Origin: SIG78 sp045587205
Lineage (GTDB): Bacteria > Verrucomicrobiota > Lentisphaeria > Victivallales > Victivallaceae
Assembly (NCBI GenBank): GCA_045587205.1
Contig: JAZNBV010000074.1
Span: forward strand, 1-64,000
Length of the DNA: 64,000 bases
Direction of reading: 5' to 3'
The notes under the pieces were generated by a model. It was not told the origin of the DNA, searched no databases, and saw only the letters and a program-made list of their open reading frames with translations. Shown piece after piece: positions 24,004 through 32,710 of this stretch. Position numbers and translations under genes: made by a program. Position 1 is the stretch's first letter. The number at the start of each line of letters is the position of its first letter.

Positions 24004-25479
24004 TCAGCTCAACTTTTCGATTGCCAGTTCAATACGGTTCAGCGATTCGGTTTTGCCCAGCACATTCATAATTTCGCCGGGGCCGCCGGGGGTTACGGCT
24101 GTACCGGATACGGCAATACGCAGCGCCCACATCGGCAAGCCGAGTTTCATACCTTTTTCCTGGGCGTAGGCTGTCACCAGTTCGGTGATCGCTTCCGGCA
24201 TCCAGTTGTCGGCGGCATTGTATATATTGTAGAGATCTTTGAGGATCGCCAGCGCCACTTCCGGATTGCACTTGCTTTTTTTGTTGTTGAAGAGATCTGT
24301 TGTGTATTCAGGCAGTTGATGGAAAAATGCGATTTTTTCCGGAATTTCTGAAAGCACTTCGGTACGAGGATGCAGCAAGGTTGCCAGCATATCCCAGTAG
24401 GGTTCCACAAAGGTGCCGTTGACGCCGGCAAAATCTTTGGCTCGCACAGCAAACTCTTCCGGAGAGAGAGCTTTGATATATTCAGCATTCATCCACTTGA
24501 GTTTGTCGTAGTCGAATACCGCAGCAGATTTATTCAAACCGGAGGTTTTGAACAAACTGACCAGTTCTTCAAATGTAAAAATCTCCTGATCGTTTTTGGG
24601 CGACCAGCCGAGCAGGGCTATGTAGTTGACAATCGCTTCGGGCAGATAGCCTTCCGCAGTAAGACTTTCAAAACTCACCGAGCCGTGGCGCTTGGAAAGT
24701 TTTGCCACGGTGCCGTCTTCGTTGCGGCCCATAATCATCGGCAGATGCACATATTCCGGCGGCTGCCAGCCGAACGCAGCATACAGCAGGTTGTATTTGG
24801 GGGTGCTGGGCAGATATTCGCTGCCGCGCACCACGTGAGTTATATTCATAGTGTGATCGTCCACTACATTGGCAAAGTTGTAGGTGGGCATTCCGTCGCG
24901 TTTGATCAGGATCTGATCATCAAGCACTTTGTTTTCGATAGTGATTTCGCCGAAAACACAGTCGGTGTAAGTGGAAACCCCTTCGCGGTCGATTTTCTGA
25001 CGGATGGCGTAAGGTTCTCCGGCAGCAACCCTGGCTTTGGCAACAGCCGGATCAAGATCACGGCAGTGACATTCCTGTTCGGGATTTTCTGAAACATCTT
25101 CGCCATCGGAATCGTGTTCGGTTTTATCGCAGAAGCAGTAATACGCCGCGCCGCTTTCGATCAACTGTTCGGCGTAGGGTTTATACATACTCTTGCGTTC
25201 GCTCTGGATATAAGGACCGTATTCTCCGCCGACATCCGGGCCTTCATCGTGGTTCAGACCGGCGGTTTTGAGTGTACGGTAAATGACATCGACTGCGCCT
25301 TCCACATAGCGGTTCTGGTCGGTGTCTTCAATACGCAGGATGAATTTGCCGCCCTGACTTTTGCTGATCAGATAGGCGTAAAGCGCGGTGCGCAGGTTTC
25401 CGACGTGCATAAATCCGGTCGGGCTGGGGGCAAAACGGGTACGGATACAACAACAATCACTGCAACAGTCACTGCTCAT
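24004..25479 (-). CDS. gltX: Glutamyl-tRNA synthetase
   Basis: Charges tRNA-Glu with glutamate. A 491-residue class I synthetase with the HIGH-type motif PSPTGFMHVGN (His25) and the KMSKS-type motif AKLSKRHG. The zinc-binding pair CFC...CHC (in YYCFCDKTEHD...ECHCRDL) matches bacterial GluRS. The N-terminus MSSDCCSDCCC is an unusual cysteine-rich extension before the catalytic domain. A GAAAGG site 12 bases upstream supports the full-length start. Confidence 0.96.
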   Translation of the reverse strand: MSSDCCSDCCCIRTRFAPSPTGFMHVGNLRTALYAYLISKSQGGKFILRIEDTDQNRYVEGAVDVIYRTLKTAGLNHDEGPDVGGEYGPYIQSERKSMYKPYAEQLIESGAAYYCFCDKTEHDSDGEDVSENPEQECHCRDLDPAVAKARVAAGEPYAIRQKIDREGVSTYTDCVFGEITIENKVLDDQILIKRDGMPTYNFANVVDDHTMNITHVVRGSEYLPSTPKYNLLYAAFGWQPPEYVHLPMIMGRNEDGTVAKLSKRHGSVSFESLTAEGYLPEAIVNYIALLGWSPKNDQEIFTFEELVSLFKTSGLNKSAAVFDYDKLKWMNAEYIKALSPEEFAVRAKDFAGVNGTFVEPYWDMLATLLHPRTEVLSEIPEKIAFFHQLPEYTTDLFNNKKSKCNPEVALAILKDLYNIYNAADNWMPEAITELVTAYAQEKGMKLGLPMWALRIAVSGTAVTPGGPGEIMNVLGKTESLNRIELAIEKLS

Positions 25480-25679
25480 AAAAATAAAAGCCTTTCTTTA
25501 TTTTTTACTTTTTGTTCGCTTTCACATATATAAGATACACCCGCAGTGGGATTCTTGCAAGCAGGATGATGTTTTTTGCGTATTTTTTGTTAATAAAATT
25601 TGACATTTGGGGGAATCCGGTTAATTTACTGCTAAAGAGAAATCTGTTTTTCATACAAAATGAAAAGGTTTGTTATATT

Positions 25680-26465
25680 ATGAAGATTGCCTGTCCGGTA
25701 TGTAATCAGCACTTTGATGTTGAAGCCAATATGCTTGACCGTTATTTCCGCTGTACTGAATGTAAAACACTTTTTTTGGGGCTCAACGCAAAGTTGGTCA
25801 AAGAACCGAAATTTATCCGCAAAAGTGAAGTTGACGGGGCGGAAGAAAATGTTGCTGAAAATGAATTTTCCGGCGAAGCAGCTGTCGATGCAGAAGCGTC
25901 GGAAAGTGCAGAACAGTCAAGCGGCGTACAGGCAACTGATAATTCTGAAAGTCCGCTCAAAACTACCCCGATCGAAGTTTTCGGTGAGATCTTTGATCTG
26001 AATAAGGATAGTGAACCGGAGGAGATCGTGGAGAGCGTAAGTCAGTGGAAGAACCGGGATTTTCTGACAATGACTGCCGCATATACAGGGTGTTTTGCCG
26101 CTGCGGCGGCATTGGTGATTGCGGTAATTGCCCTGATTGCCGGCAGAAACAGCGCTGTGCAGGATGATATTGCCGCCAGAGTTCAGAATATGTCAACGCG
26201 CATTGAAACTATCGCTGTACAGGTCAATGCCGCAGCTGACAATGTGGAAAATATCAGAATCAAAGTTGAGGATCTGCAGCGTTTCCGCGATCGTTTGAGC
26301 AACAAAATCGGCGCAGTCAATGTTGAGACTCAGCTGGCATTGCTTGACGGCAAATTAAAGAATCTTGAATCAGTGAAAACTGAACTTGAATCAGTGAAAA
26401 AAGGACTGGGCGAACTGAAAAAACAACTCCCCGCCGTCCGTCAGGGGAATGTGCGCCGCCGCTGA
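25680..26465 (+). CDS. Zinc-ribbon, single-pass membrane coiled-coil protein
   Basis: A 261-residue protein of unknown role. The N-terminus has a CPVC...CTEC zinc ribbon (residues 5-30, MJ0042-like), followed by an acidic linker (about 45-115). One transmembrane helix (about 128-150) precedes a coiled coil (about 155-250) containing repeats such as SVKTELESVKK. The architecture suggests a cytoplasmic zinc finger with an extracytoplasmic coiled coil. AAAAGG precedes the start. An upstream in-frame extension lacks any such signal and was rejected. Confidence 0.8.
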   Translation: MKIACPVCNQHFDVEANMLDRYFRCTECKTLFLGLNAKLVKEPKFIRKSEVDGAEENVAENEFSGEAAVDAEASESAEQSSGVQATDNSESPLKTTPIEVFGEIFDLNKDSEPEEIVESVSQWKNRDFLTMTAAYTGCFAAAAALVIAVIALIAGRNSAVQDDIAARVQNMSTRIETIAVQVNAAADNVENIRIKVEDLQRFRDRLSNKIGAVNVETQLALLDGKLKNLESVKTELESVKKGLGELKKQLPAVRQGNVRRR

Positions 26466-26501
26466 AAAATTAAAAATATCAAAAAAACAAATTTGAACCT
26501 C

Positions 26502-26530
26502 TTGTAAAAAGTGCGTTGTCAAATTATATT
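26502..26530 (+). promoter_or_regulatory. Putative ddh promoter
   Basis: TTGTAA (26502-26507), a 17-base spacer and TATATT (26525-26530), 47 bases before the start. Confidence 0.5.
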
Positions 26531-26577
26531 ATTTCTCTATACAGATATAATTTTTCAACAAGCAAGAGGTATTTTTT

Positions 26578-27573
26578 ATGGAAAAAATCAAGGTTCTGGT
26601 CGTCGGTTACGGCAATGTTGGCAGAGGTGTGCTGCTGTCGCTTGCCAATCAGCCGGATATGCAAGTTGTGGGGATCGCAACCCGTTCAGTTGAGCGGGTA
26701 AAAAAGGCTGTTTCCGATATTCCGGTAGTGTCGATCAATGATCCGGAAGCATTTATGGCATTGAATCCGGATGTGGCAATTCTTTGCGGCGGCAGCAAAA
26801 AAGATCTGCCGGAGCAGGGGCCTGAAATGGTTAAATATCTCAATACCGTGGACAGTTTTGATAACCACAGCTGTATTCCTGAATATCACGCCAGTATGGA
26901 CTCTGCAGCAAAGGCTTCCGGCAAAACCGCGGTGATTTCTACCGGCTGGGATCCCGGAATTTTTTCACTGGAACGGACGCTTGCCAATGCATTTCTGCCG
27001 GGCGCACGCTCTTACGGATTTTACGGATTGTCAGCCGCCGGCGGCTTGAGTATGGGCCACTCTGATGCATTGCGCACCATTGAAGGCGTGGCTGATGCCC
27101 GCCAGTTCACCCACGCAGTTTCTGAATCGATCGACAAAGTCCGCAAAGGCGAAAATCCCGAATTCACCGCCGGAGATATGCATAATCGTGAGTGCTTTGT
27201 GGTGCTCAAGCCCGGAGCCGATGCCGCAAAAATCGAGCAGGAAATCAAATCGATGCCCGGATATTTTGCCCCTTACAAAACCACAGTAACCTTTGTTACG
27301 CAGGAAGAACTTGACAGTAAATATGCCGGATTCCCGCACGACGGGTGTGTGGTTGCATCTTCTGTCACCGGTAACGGAAATCCCGCCACGGTTGAATACC
27401 GCTGTCAGTGGGGATCGAATCCTGAAGCGACCGCCAATGTGCTGGTAGCCCACGCCCGCGCCGCGGTGCGGATGAATAAAGCCGGCGAAACCGGGGCGAA
27501 AACAATTCTGGATATACCGCCGAAAATGCTTTCGCCGGTTTCTTATGAGGATTTGTTGAAAAAATTTATGTAA
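26578..27573 (+). CDS. ddh: meso-Diaminopimelate D-dehydrogenase
   Basis: An NADPH enzyme that makes meso-diaminopimelate in one step from tetrahydrodipicolinate, for lysine and peptidoglycan. The 331 residues match the family. Blocks seen: VVGYGNVGRGV (cofactor), VDSFDNHSCIPEYHASMD, ISTGWDPGIFSLERTL, GLSMGHSDALRTIEGV and HNRECFVVL, which closely follow the Corynebacterium enzyme. An AAGAGG site precedes it. It stands alone, away from the dap genes. Confidence 0.94.
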   Translation: MEKIKVLVVGYGNVGRGVLLSLANQPDMQVVGIATRSVERVKKAVSDIPVVSINDPEAFMALNPDVAILCGGSKKDLPEQGPEMVKYLNTVDSFDNHSCIPEYHASMDSAAKASGKTAVISTGWDPGIFSLERTLANAFLPGARSYGFYGLSAAGGLSMGHSDALRTIEGVADARQFTHAVSESIDKVRKGENPEFTAGDMHNRECFVVLKPGADAAKIEQEIKSMPGYFAPYKTTVTFVTQEELDSKYAGFPHDGCVVASSVTGNGNPATVEYRCQWGSNPEATANVLVAHARAAVRMNKAGETGAKTILDIPPKMLSPVSYEDLLKKFM

Positions 27574-27589
27574 AACAATGTTTTATGAT

Positions 27590-27617
27590 TTGTAAAAATC
27601 AAAAAGCGTGATAAATT
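27590..27617 (+). promoter_or_regulatory. Putative rplM-rpsI promoter
   Basis: TTGTAA (27590-27595), a 16-base spacer and TAAATT (27612-27617). The leader of about 115 bases includes a small stem CTGCC/GGCAG (27648-27667) that could be the L13 autoregulatory site. Confidence 0.45.
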
Positions 27618-27735
27618 AAAAGAACTTGGATTTTATTGGAAAGATTTCTGCCAAACCCGATCGGCAGTATCCGGAAAATAAAATGGCAGGTAATAAGCAA
27701 TTAACCAGTATTCATTAAACAAAAGAAGAACAAGA

Positions 27736-28167
27736 ATGAAAACTTATCTGGCAAAAGTCGGAGAAGTCCAGCGTGAATATGTGCTGTTCGACGCTTCTGA
27801 GGCTCCGGTGGGCCGTTTGGCTGTTATGATCGCCAATGCTCTCCGCGGCAAGGACAAACCGACCTACACTCCGCACATTGACACTGGTGCATTTGTCATC
27901 GTTGTCAATGCCGAAAAGGCTGTCTTCACCGGCAGCAAGTCCGAAAAAAAGACCTATGTGGATTACACCGGTTATCGCAGCGGCCGCAAGGAATACACCG
28001 CTAAAGAGATCCGCGAAAAGGATCCTGCCCGTCTGATCAAGTCGGCGGTTTGGGGTATGATGCCGCACGGCCGTCTGGGTCGTCAGCTCTTCACCAAGCT
28101 CAAGGTCTATGCCGGCAGCGAGCATCCGCACGCCGCCCAGAACCCGCGTAAAATCACCGTCAAGTAA
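27736..28167 (+). CDS. rplM: Large-subunit ribosomal protein L13
   Basis: A 143-residue 50S protein with family blocks WFVFDA-like YVLFDASEAPVGRLA, GKDKPTYTPH, YTGYRSG and VWGMMPHGRLGR. The usual rplM-rpsI pair is present, with 12 bases between the genes. Confidence 0.98.
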   Translation: MKTYLAKVGEVQREYVLFDASEAPVGRLAVMIANALRGKDKPTYTPHIDTGAFVIVVNAEKAVFTGSKSEKKTYVDYTGYRSGRKEYTAKEIREKDPARLIKSAVWGMMPHGRLGRQLFTKLKVYAGSEHPHAAQNPRKITVK

Positions 28168-28179
28168 GGATCAGAAATT

Positions 28180-28575
28180 ATGGCTAACAGCAACGAAATT
28201 CTGGCCACTGGACGTCGTAAATGCGCGGTGGCCCGCGTAAGAATGGTTCCCGGTACCGGCAAAGTCACGGTCAACGGCAAAAATTGGGAAGAATATTTCA
28301 CCACCGAAGCGCTGCGCGGTTTCATTTCGCAGCCCTTCGTTGTCAGCTCTACAGTTGATAAGTTTGATTTGAACGTGCGCCTCGACGGCGGCGGTATGTC
28401 CGGTCAGGCCGGCGCGCTGCGTCACGGTATTGCGCGTGCATTGGTCGCTTATGACGAAGCTTATCGCGCTGTGCTGAAGTCCAACGGTATGATGACCCGC
28501 GATTCCCGCGTCAAGGAACGCAAGAAAGCCGGTCAGCCGGGCGCCCGCAAGCGCCTCCAGTTCTCCAAACGCTAA
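28180..28575 (+). CDS. rpsI: Small-subunit ribosomal protein S9
   Basis: A 131-residue 30S protein with the signature ATGRRKCAVARVR at the N-terminus, GGGMSGQAGALRHGIARAL in the middle, and the basic KAGQPGARKRLQFSKR tail that reaches the ribosomal P site. An AGGA site sits 10 bases upstream. Confidence 0.98.
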   Translation: MANSNEILATGRRKCAVARVRMVPGTGKVTVNGKNWEEYFTTEALRGFISQPFVVSSTVDKFDLNVRLDGGGMSGQAGALRHGIARALVAYDEAYRAVLKSNGMMTRDSRVKERKKAGQPGARKRLQFSKR

Positions 28576-28602
28576 CCGTTTTTTACTGGAAAAATCTTTC
28601 AG

Positions 28603-28634
28603 AGGGGTCCGACTCAACTCGGTCCCCTTTTTTT
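28603..28634 (+). terminator. Intrinsic terminator after rpsI
   Basis: A 10-base stem (28603-28612 with 28619-28628, one T-T mismatch), a 6-base loop, then a T-run. It lies 28 bases past the rpsI stop. Confidence 0.88.
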
Positions 28635-28671
28635 GTTTTTTGTTGTCTTTTTTAAGAGAAAGTTTAATAAA

Positions 28672-29703
28672 ATGGCTGAAAAAATCAGAGTTGCAGTGGT
28701 TGGTGCATCGGGTTATTCCGGTGAGGAATTGGTGCGTCTGCTGCTCAAGCACCCCAATGTGGAATTGACTGCAATTACATCGCGCGCCAATGCCGGCAAA
28801 CGTATCGGTGAAGTCTATCCGCGTTTTGCCAAGAGCGAACTGGTGTTCTGCAATCCGGAGGTAACTGAACTTGCCAAGCTTGCCGATGTGGCATTTCTGG
28901 CACTGCCGCACGGGCTGGCTACCGAATACGCCATACCGCTTCTGCAGGCAGGTTTGATCGTTATTGATATTTCTGCAGATTTCCGTCTGCGCAGTACTGC
29001 CAGGTATGAAGAATATTACGGTGCACCGCATCCGTCGCCGGAATTGCTCAAACAGGCAGTTTACGGTCAGCCCGAACTCTACCGCGAACAGCTCAAGAGC
29101 GCCAATCTGGTGGCTTGTGCCGGCTGTTATCCCACCAGTTCGATTCTTCCGGCGGCGCCGCTTCTGAAGAATAAACTGGTCAGCACCAAAAACATTGTTA
29201 TCTGCAGTGCTTCCGGGGTCAGCGGGGCAGGGCGCAAAGTTGCCGAAGCGTACATTTTTCCGGAATGTAACGAAAGTTTCAAAGCTTACGGCGTAGTCGG
29301 TCACCGTCATACTCCTGAAATCGAACAGGAATTTGCCGCCGCTGCCGGAGTTGAAGAGTTGCAGCTCAACTTTATACCGCATTTGGCTCCGTTCAACCGC
29401 GGGATCAATTCGACGCTGGTCTTTGATCTGATGCCGGGTGTGACGCTTGAAGATGTGCAGAAGGCGTACGAAAAGGCTTATGGCAATGAAGAATTTGTAA
29501 TGGTACTGCCGCCGAAAAAGCCTTCGGATGTCAAGTATGTCACGATGAGCAATTGCTGCCAGATCGGTTACAATCTTGATGAACGCACCCGCAAATTGAT
29601 CGTTACATCCTGTATCGATAATTTGACCAAAGGCGCATCCGGTCAGGCTATCCAGTGTATGAATATACGTTTGGGGCTGCCGGAAAACAGCGGTCTGCTT
29701 TGA
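28672..29703 (+). CDS. argC: N-acetyl-gamma-glutamyl-phosphate reductase
   Basis: The third step of arginine synthesis, reducing N-acetylglutamyl phosphate with NADPH. The 343-residue protein has the nucleotide loop VVGASGYSGEELVRLL and the catalytic cysteine motif CAGCYPTSS (about residue 148). The start at MAEKIRVAVVG follows AAGAGAAAG. A longer frame would begin inside the preceding terminator and was rejected. Confidence 0.96.
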   Translation: MAEKIRVAVVGASGYSGEELVRLLLKHPNVELTAITSRANAGKRIGEVYPRFAKSELVFCNPEVTELAKLADVAFLALPHGLATEYAIPLLQAGLIVIDISADFRLRSTARYEEYYGAPHPSPELLKQAVYGQPELYREQLKSANLVACAGCYPTSSILPAAPLLKNKLVSTKNIVICSASGVSGAGRKVAEAYIFPECNESFKAYGVVGHRHTPEIEQEFAAAAGVEELQLNFIPHLAPFNRGINSTLVFDLMPGVTLEDVQKAYEKAYGNEEFVMVLPPKKPSDVKYVTMSNCCQIGYNLDERTRKLIVTSCIDNLTKGASGQAIQCMNIRLGLPENSGLL

Positions 29704-29711
29704 TATTGAAT

Positions 29712-29747
29712 ACGGGAAACGGTATTGTTGCCGTTTCCCGTTTTTTT
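29712..29747 (+). terminator. Intrinsic terminator after argC
   Basis: A perfect 11-bp stem (29712-29722 with 29731-29741) and a T7 tail, ending 10 bases before the recN start codon. recN must therefore read through it or use a promoter that I cannot see. Confidence 0.9.
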
Positions 29748-29756
29748 ATTTGAATT

Positions 29757-31427
29757 ATGCTCAATTACCTTAAAATCAAAAATCTTGCATTGATCGAGAA
29801 TGCCGAAGTGGAATTTGCTCCCGGTTTTAATGTAGTCACCGGCGAGAGCGGTTCCGGTAAAACGGTATTGCTCAATACGATTGCACTGCTTACCGGCAAG
29901 CGGGCGGATAAAAATCTGCTGCGTGCCGGTTGCAGCCGCTGTGAATTATCTGCCGAGATCACATTGGATGCAACGCGCAATCCCGGGGTTATTGCAGAAT
30001 TGGAAGAAGCGGGTATTGAGTTTGAAATCAACAAGGATTCCGGGGTGGTTCTGCAGCTGCGCCGTACTTTTACAGCTGCCGGCAACCGGAATTTTCTCAA
30101 CGACAGTCAGGTGACTGCCGCCACACTCAAAAAACTCGGTGAACTGCTGGTGGATATTCACGGTGCCGATGAGCACCATACATTGCTCCACCGCAGCCGC
30201 CAGTTGGAACTGCTTGACCGTTTCGGCGGACTCAAAGAGCTGCAGGATCGTTACAGTGTCAAGTTCAAAGCATTGCGTGAACTTGAAATGGAGTGCGAAA
30301 AACTTTTGAGCAATCTGCCCAGTGCGGAAGAAGCTGAAATGCTCAAAGGCATATTGGAAGATATTTCCAGCGTATCCCCGGTGGAAAATGAAGATGAGAT
30401 CCTGGCGGTAAAACACAAAGCCGCCGCCAATGCCAACAGTATATTGCAGGCAGTCAGCAATGCTGCAGTGCTGTTGACTGAGGGTGAAAATTCACTTCTG
30501 GATGCCGCGTCCGGAGTTTACCGAGAATTGGAGCAGCTCATCAAACTGGGAGCTGATCCGGCAATGTCGGAAAAATTTCTGACCGAATTGGAGCTGATTT
30601 GCGAAAGTATCAGTAATCTGTCCGCCGAAATCAGTGATTATTCCAACGGTATAGAACTTGATGAAGAGGCTTTTGCCGAATTGGAAAACCGTTTGAGCGC
30701 TATTTATACATTGAAGCGGCACTACGGACCAACACTGGAAAGTGTGTTCACCCGGTGGCGCGAAGCAGAAGAACGGCTGGAATTGTTCAAAAACTTTGAG
30801 CAATGCCGCAAAGATTGCCGGAAACGCTTGGAAGCTGCTCAAAATGAACTTCTTGCTGCTGCGGAAGAACTTTCAACTGCACGTAAAAAAGCTGCGGAAA
30901 AATTGTGCAGTGCTGTGTCGGAAAAACTCCGCAGCCTGGGGTTTGAATACAATGTTTTTGATATGGAATTCAGCCGTCACGAGCCGGAAAACAGCGGTAT
31001 CGATACGGTGGATATGATCTTTTCTGCCAATCCCGGTTTGACACCGGCGCCGCTGCGGCTGATCGCCAGTTCCGGTGAAATCGCACGCGTGATGTTGGCG
31101 CTCAAAGCAGTATTGGCTGATGCTGACGCTGTGCCGGTGCTGATCTTTGATGAAATCGATGTCAATATCGGCGGTGAAACCGGTTTGCGGGTGGGCGAAG
31201 AACTTGCCAAACTTGCACAGCACCGGCAGTTGCTGTGTATATCGCATCTGCCGCAGGTTGCGGCACTGGGTGAACACCATTATGCAGTAAGCAAACATAT
31301 TGAAAACAATGTGGCTTACGGTACAATAAATGCTCTTTCGCACCGGGAACGCGTTTTGGAAATCGGGCGTATGCTCGGCGGAACCGCTGCAGCAGTAACT
31401 CACGCCGAAGCACTGCTTGAGAAATGA
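29757..31427 (+). CDS. recN: DNA repair protein RecN
   Basis: A SMC-like ATPase for double-strand break repair, 556 residues. The N-terminal half has Walker A GESGSGKTVLL (about residue 30) after a typical MLNYLKIKNLALIENAEVEF start. Two central helical coiled-coil arms (about 150-350) follow. The C-terminal half has the signature LRLIASSGEIARVMLALK and Walker B PVLIFDEIDVNIGG, then the CISHLPQVAALG switch His. There is no clear ribosome-binding site. It is convergent with the next gene, with one base between the stop codons. Confidence 0.95.
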   Translation: MLNYLKIKNLALIENAEVEFAPGFNVVTGESGSGKTVLLNTIALLTGKRADKNLLRAGCSRCELSAEITLDATRNPGVIAELEEAGIEFEINKDSGVVLQLRRTFTAAGNRNFLNDSQVTAATLKKLGELLVDIHGADEHHTLLHRSRQLELLDRFGGLKELQDRYSVKFKALRELEMECEKLLSNLPSAEEAEMLKGILEDISSVSPVENEDEILAVKHKAAANANSILQAVSNAAVLLTEGENSLLDAASGVYRELEQLIKLGADPAMSEKFLTELELICESISNLSAEISDYSNGIELDEEAFAELENRLSAIYTLKRHYGPTLESVFTRWREAEERLELFKNFEQCRKDCRKRLEAAQNELLAAAEELSTARKKAAEKLCSAVSEKLRSLGFEYNVFDMEFSRHEPENSGIDTVDMIFSANPGLTPAPLRLIASSGEIARVMLALKAVLADADAVPVLIFDEIDVNIGGETGLRVGEELAKLAQHRQLLCISHLPQVAALGEHHYAVSKHIENNVAYGTINALSHRERVLEIGRMLGGTAAAVTHAEALLEK

Positions 31428-31428
31428 T

Positions 31429-32469
31429 TTACAGCAGCAGCGGGCGCGGCAGTTGACAAACGGAGTTTTCCGGTTTGATGCTGCGCCATATCCAGGAACT
31501 CAGCATCTCCACAGCCTGGGCGGCAAGAGCTTCGATCGGTTCTGGTAGAAAGTATATTCCTTGCGGGGAATCACACATCCCCGGACAGTCATAAACACAT
31601 ACTTTTATATCTCCGGGAATTTTCAAATCCAGCTCTGTGCAGCATTTGAGCAATCTCTGCATACGCGCGGCGCGCAGAACAATAAAACCATCCGGACGGT
31701 CCGGTGAGGCAAGCAATTGTTTGAGCCGTTCATTTTCCAGTTCATTTGCGGGATCATCAGCAGACAATATTTCCGAAAAAATCCATTCCGGATCAAACTG
31801 CAGCAGATCCTCTGCCAGTGCACCGCGCAGTCCGGCGGCAATCTCTTTGTCAGAAAGCCAGGAAGTTTTGCCCAGTAAACCGATTTTCCGGCAGCCGTTG
31901 GTGATCAGGGTTCTGCCGCCGATTCTGCCGATATCGCGGAAGTCGATCATTGATGAAGGTATCCTGATATGTTCAGGATTGTGTTCAAGATTGGTTATAA
32001 CCACCGGGATATTCTGCGAAATCAAAAGCTTGTGATCCAGATTCCACTCATATTCAACACATATTACTCCGCTGTAATTGCCTGTCCGGTACGCATCAAT
32101 AACAGTTTGCGTAGGGTTTTTCAGCTGCGAAAACACCATCACCGGTTCGCCGTGCAGTTGGCGTATATTGCTGTTGATTGCCGAAAGCAGCGCCAGACCT
32201 TCGGCAGAAGGATTGTGATATTGTTCATCGCCTTGCAGCACGATCACTTTTTTGAGCTGCCGGTTGAATGTTGCCGCTACGCGGCGGCGGTGGGCGCGGT
32301 CGTTGATGATCATATTTTCTTTTTCCAGAATCGCCAGCGCGCTGCGTACTGCACAGCGCCCGACAGAATACCGCGCACAAAGTTCCCGTTCGGTCGGTAC
32401 AATATCGATAGAACCCTTTTGTAAGGCAAGTTTCAGATCATTATAAATTTTACGCGCACTGGAGTACAT
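31429..32469 (-). CDS. GntR-type regulator with LacI-like sensor domain
   Basis: A 346-residue transcription factor. The first 68 residues are a GntR winged helix (ARKIYNDLKLAL...PTERELCARYSVGRCAVRSALAILEKENMI). Residues 70-346 are a periplasmic-binding-like sugar-sensing domain of the LacI/GalR type. It is divergent from the secreted glycosidase array and probably controls it in response to a breakdown product. Three ATATTGCAA elements lie in the shared upstream region, one overlapping its start codon, which suggests autoregulation. Confidence 0.88.
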   Translation of the reverse strand: MYSSARKIYNDLKLALQKGSIDIVPTERELCARYSVGRCAVRSALAILEKENMIINDRAHRRRVAATFNRQLKKVIVLQGDEQYHNPSAEGLALLSAINSNIRQLHGEPVMVFSQLKNPTQTVIDAYRTGNYSGVICVEYEWNLDHKLLISQNIPVVITNLEHNPEHIRIPSSMIDFRDIGRIGGRTLITNGCRKIGLLGKTSWLSDKEIAAGLRGALAEDLLQFDPEWIFSEILSADDPANELENERLKQLLASPDRPDGFIVLRAARMQRLLKCCTELDLKIPGDIKVCVYDCPGMCDSPQGIYFLPEPIEALAAQAVEMLSSWIWRSIKPENSVCQLPRPLLL

Positions 32470-32598
32470 ATTGCAAATGCTTTATCATCTTTTGCTGTTT
32501 TTGTAAATATAGCATATTGCAATAAATAAATCCAGTTTTGGTGTGAATTTTGTATGATTTTTGGTTTTATTTGCTGTAAAATAAAAATAATATTGCAA
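32468..32598. promoter_or_regulatory. Candidate operator region with three ATATTGCAA elements
   Basis: Copies at 32468-32476, 32514-32522 (extended to the palindrome TATTGCAATA) and 32590-32598, in the divergent gap between the regulator and the DUF4838 gene. The middle copy lies just upstream of a TATATT (minus strand) that could be the regulator's -10. Confidence 0.45.
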
Positions 32599-32637
32599 AA
32601 AAACAGTGTTCACATTACCGGAATGGAACATCTTGCC

Positions 32638-32665
32638 TTGACGGGTGAAAAAAATCTGCTATAAT
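32638..32665 (+). promoter_or_regulatory. Putative promoter of the secreted glycosidase array
   Basis: TTGACG (32638-32643), a 16-base spacer and a consensus TATAAT (32660-32665), about 45 bases before the start codon. Confidence 0.65.
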
Positions 32666-32710
32666 AACAGTGGAATATCTTTTTGTAATTCAATAGAAAG
32701 GACGCAAAAG

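Noticed and set aside
28171..29382. 403-codon minus-strand open frame over rpsI and argC
   Set aside because: It crosses a strong terminator and two conserved genes in antisense, and has no recognisable protein features.
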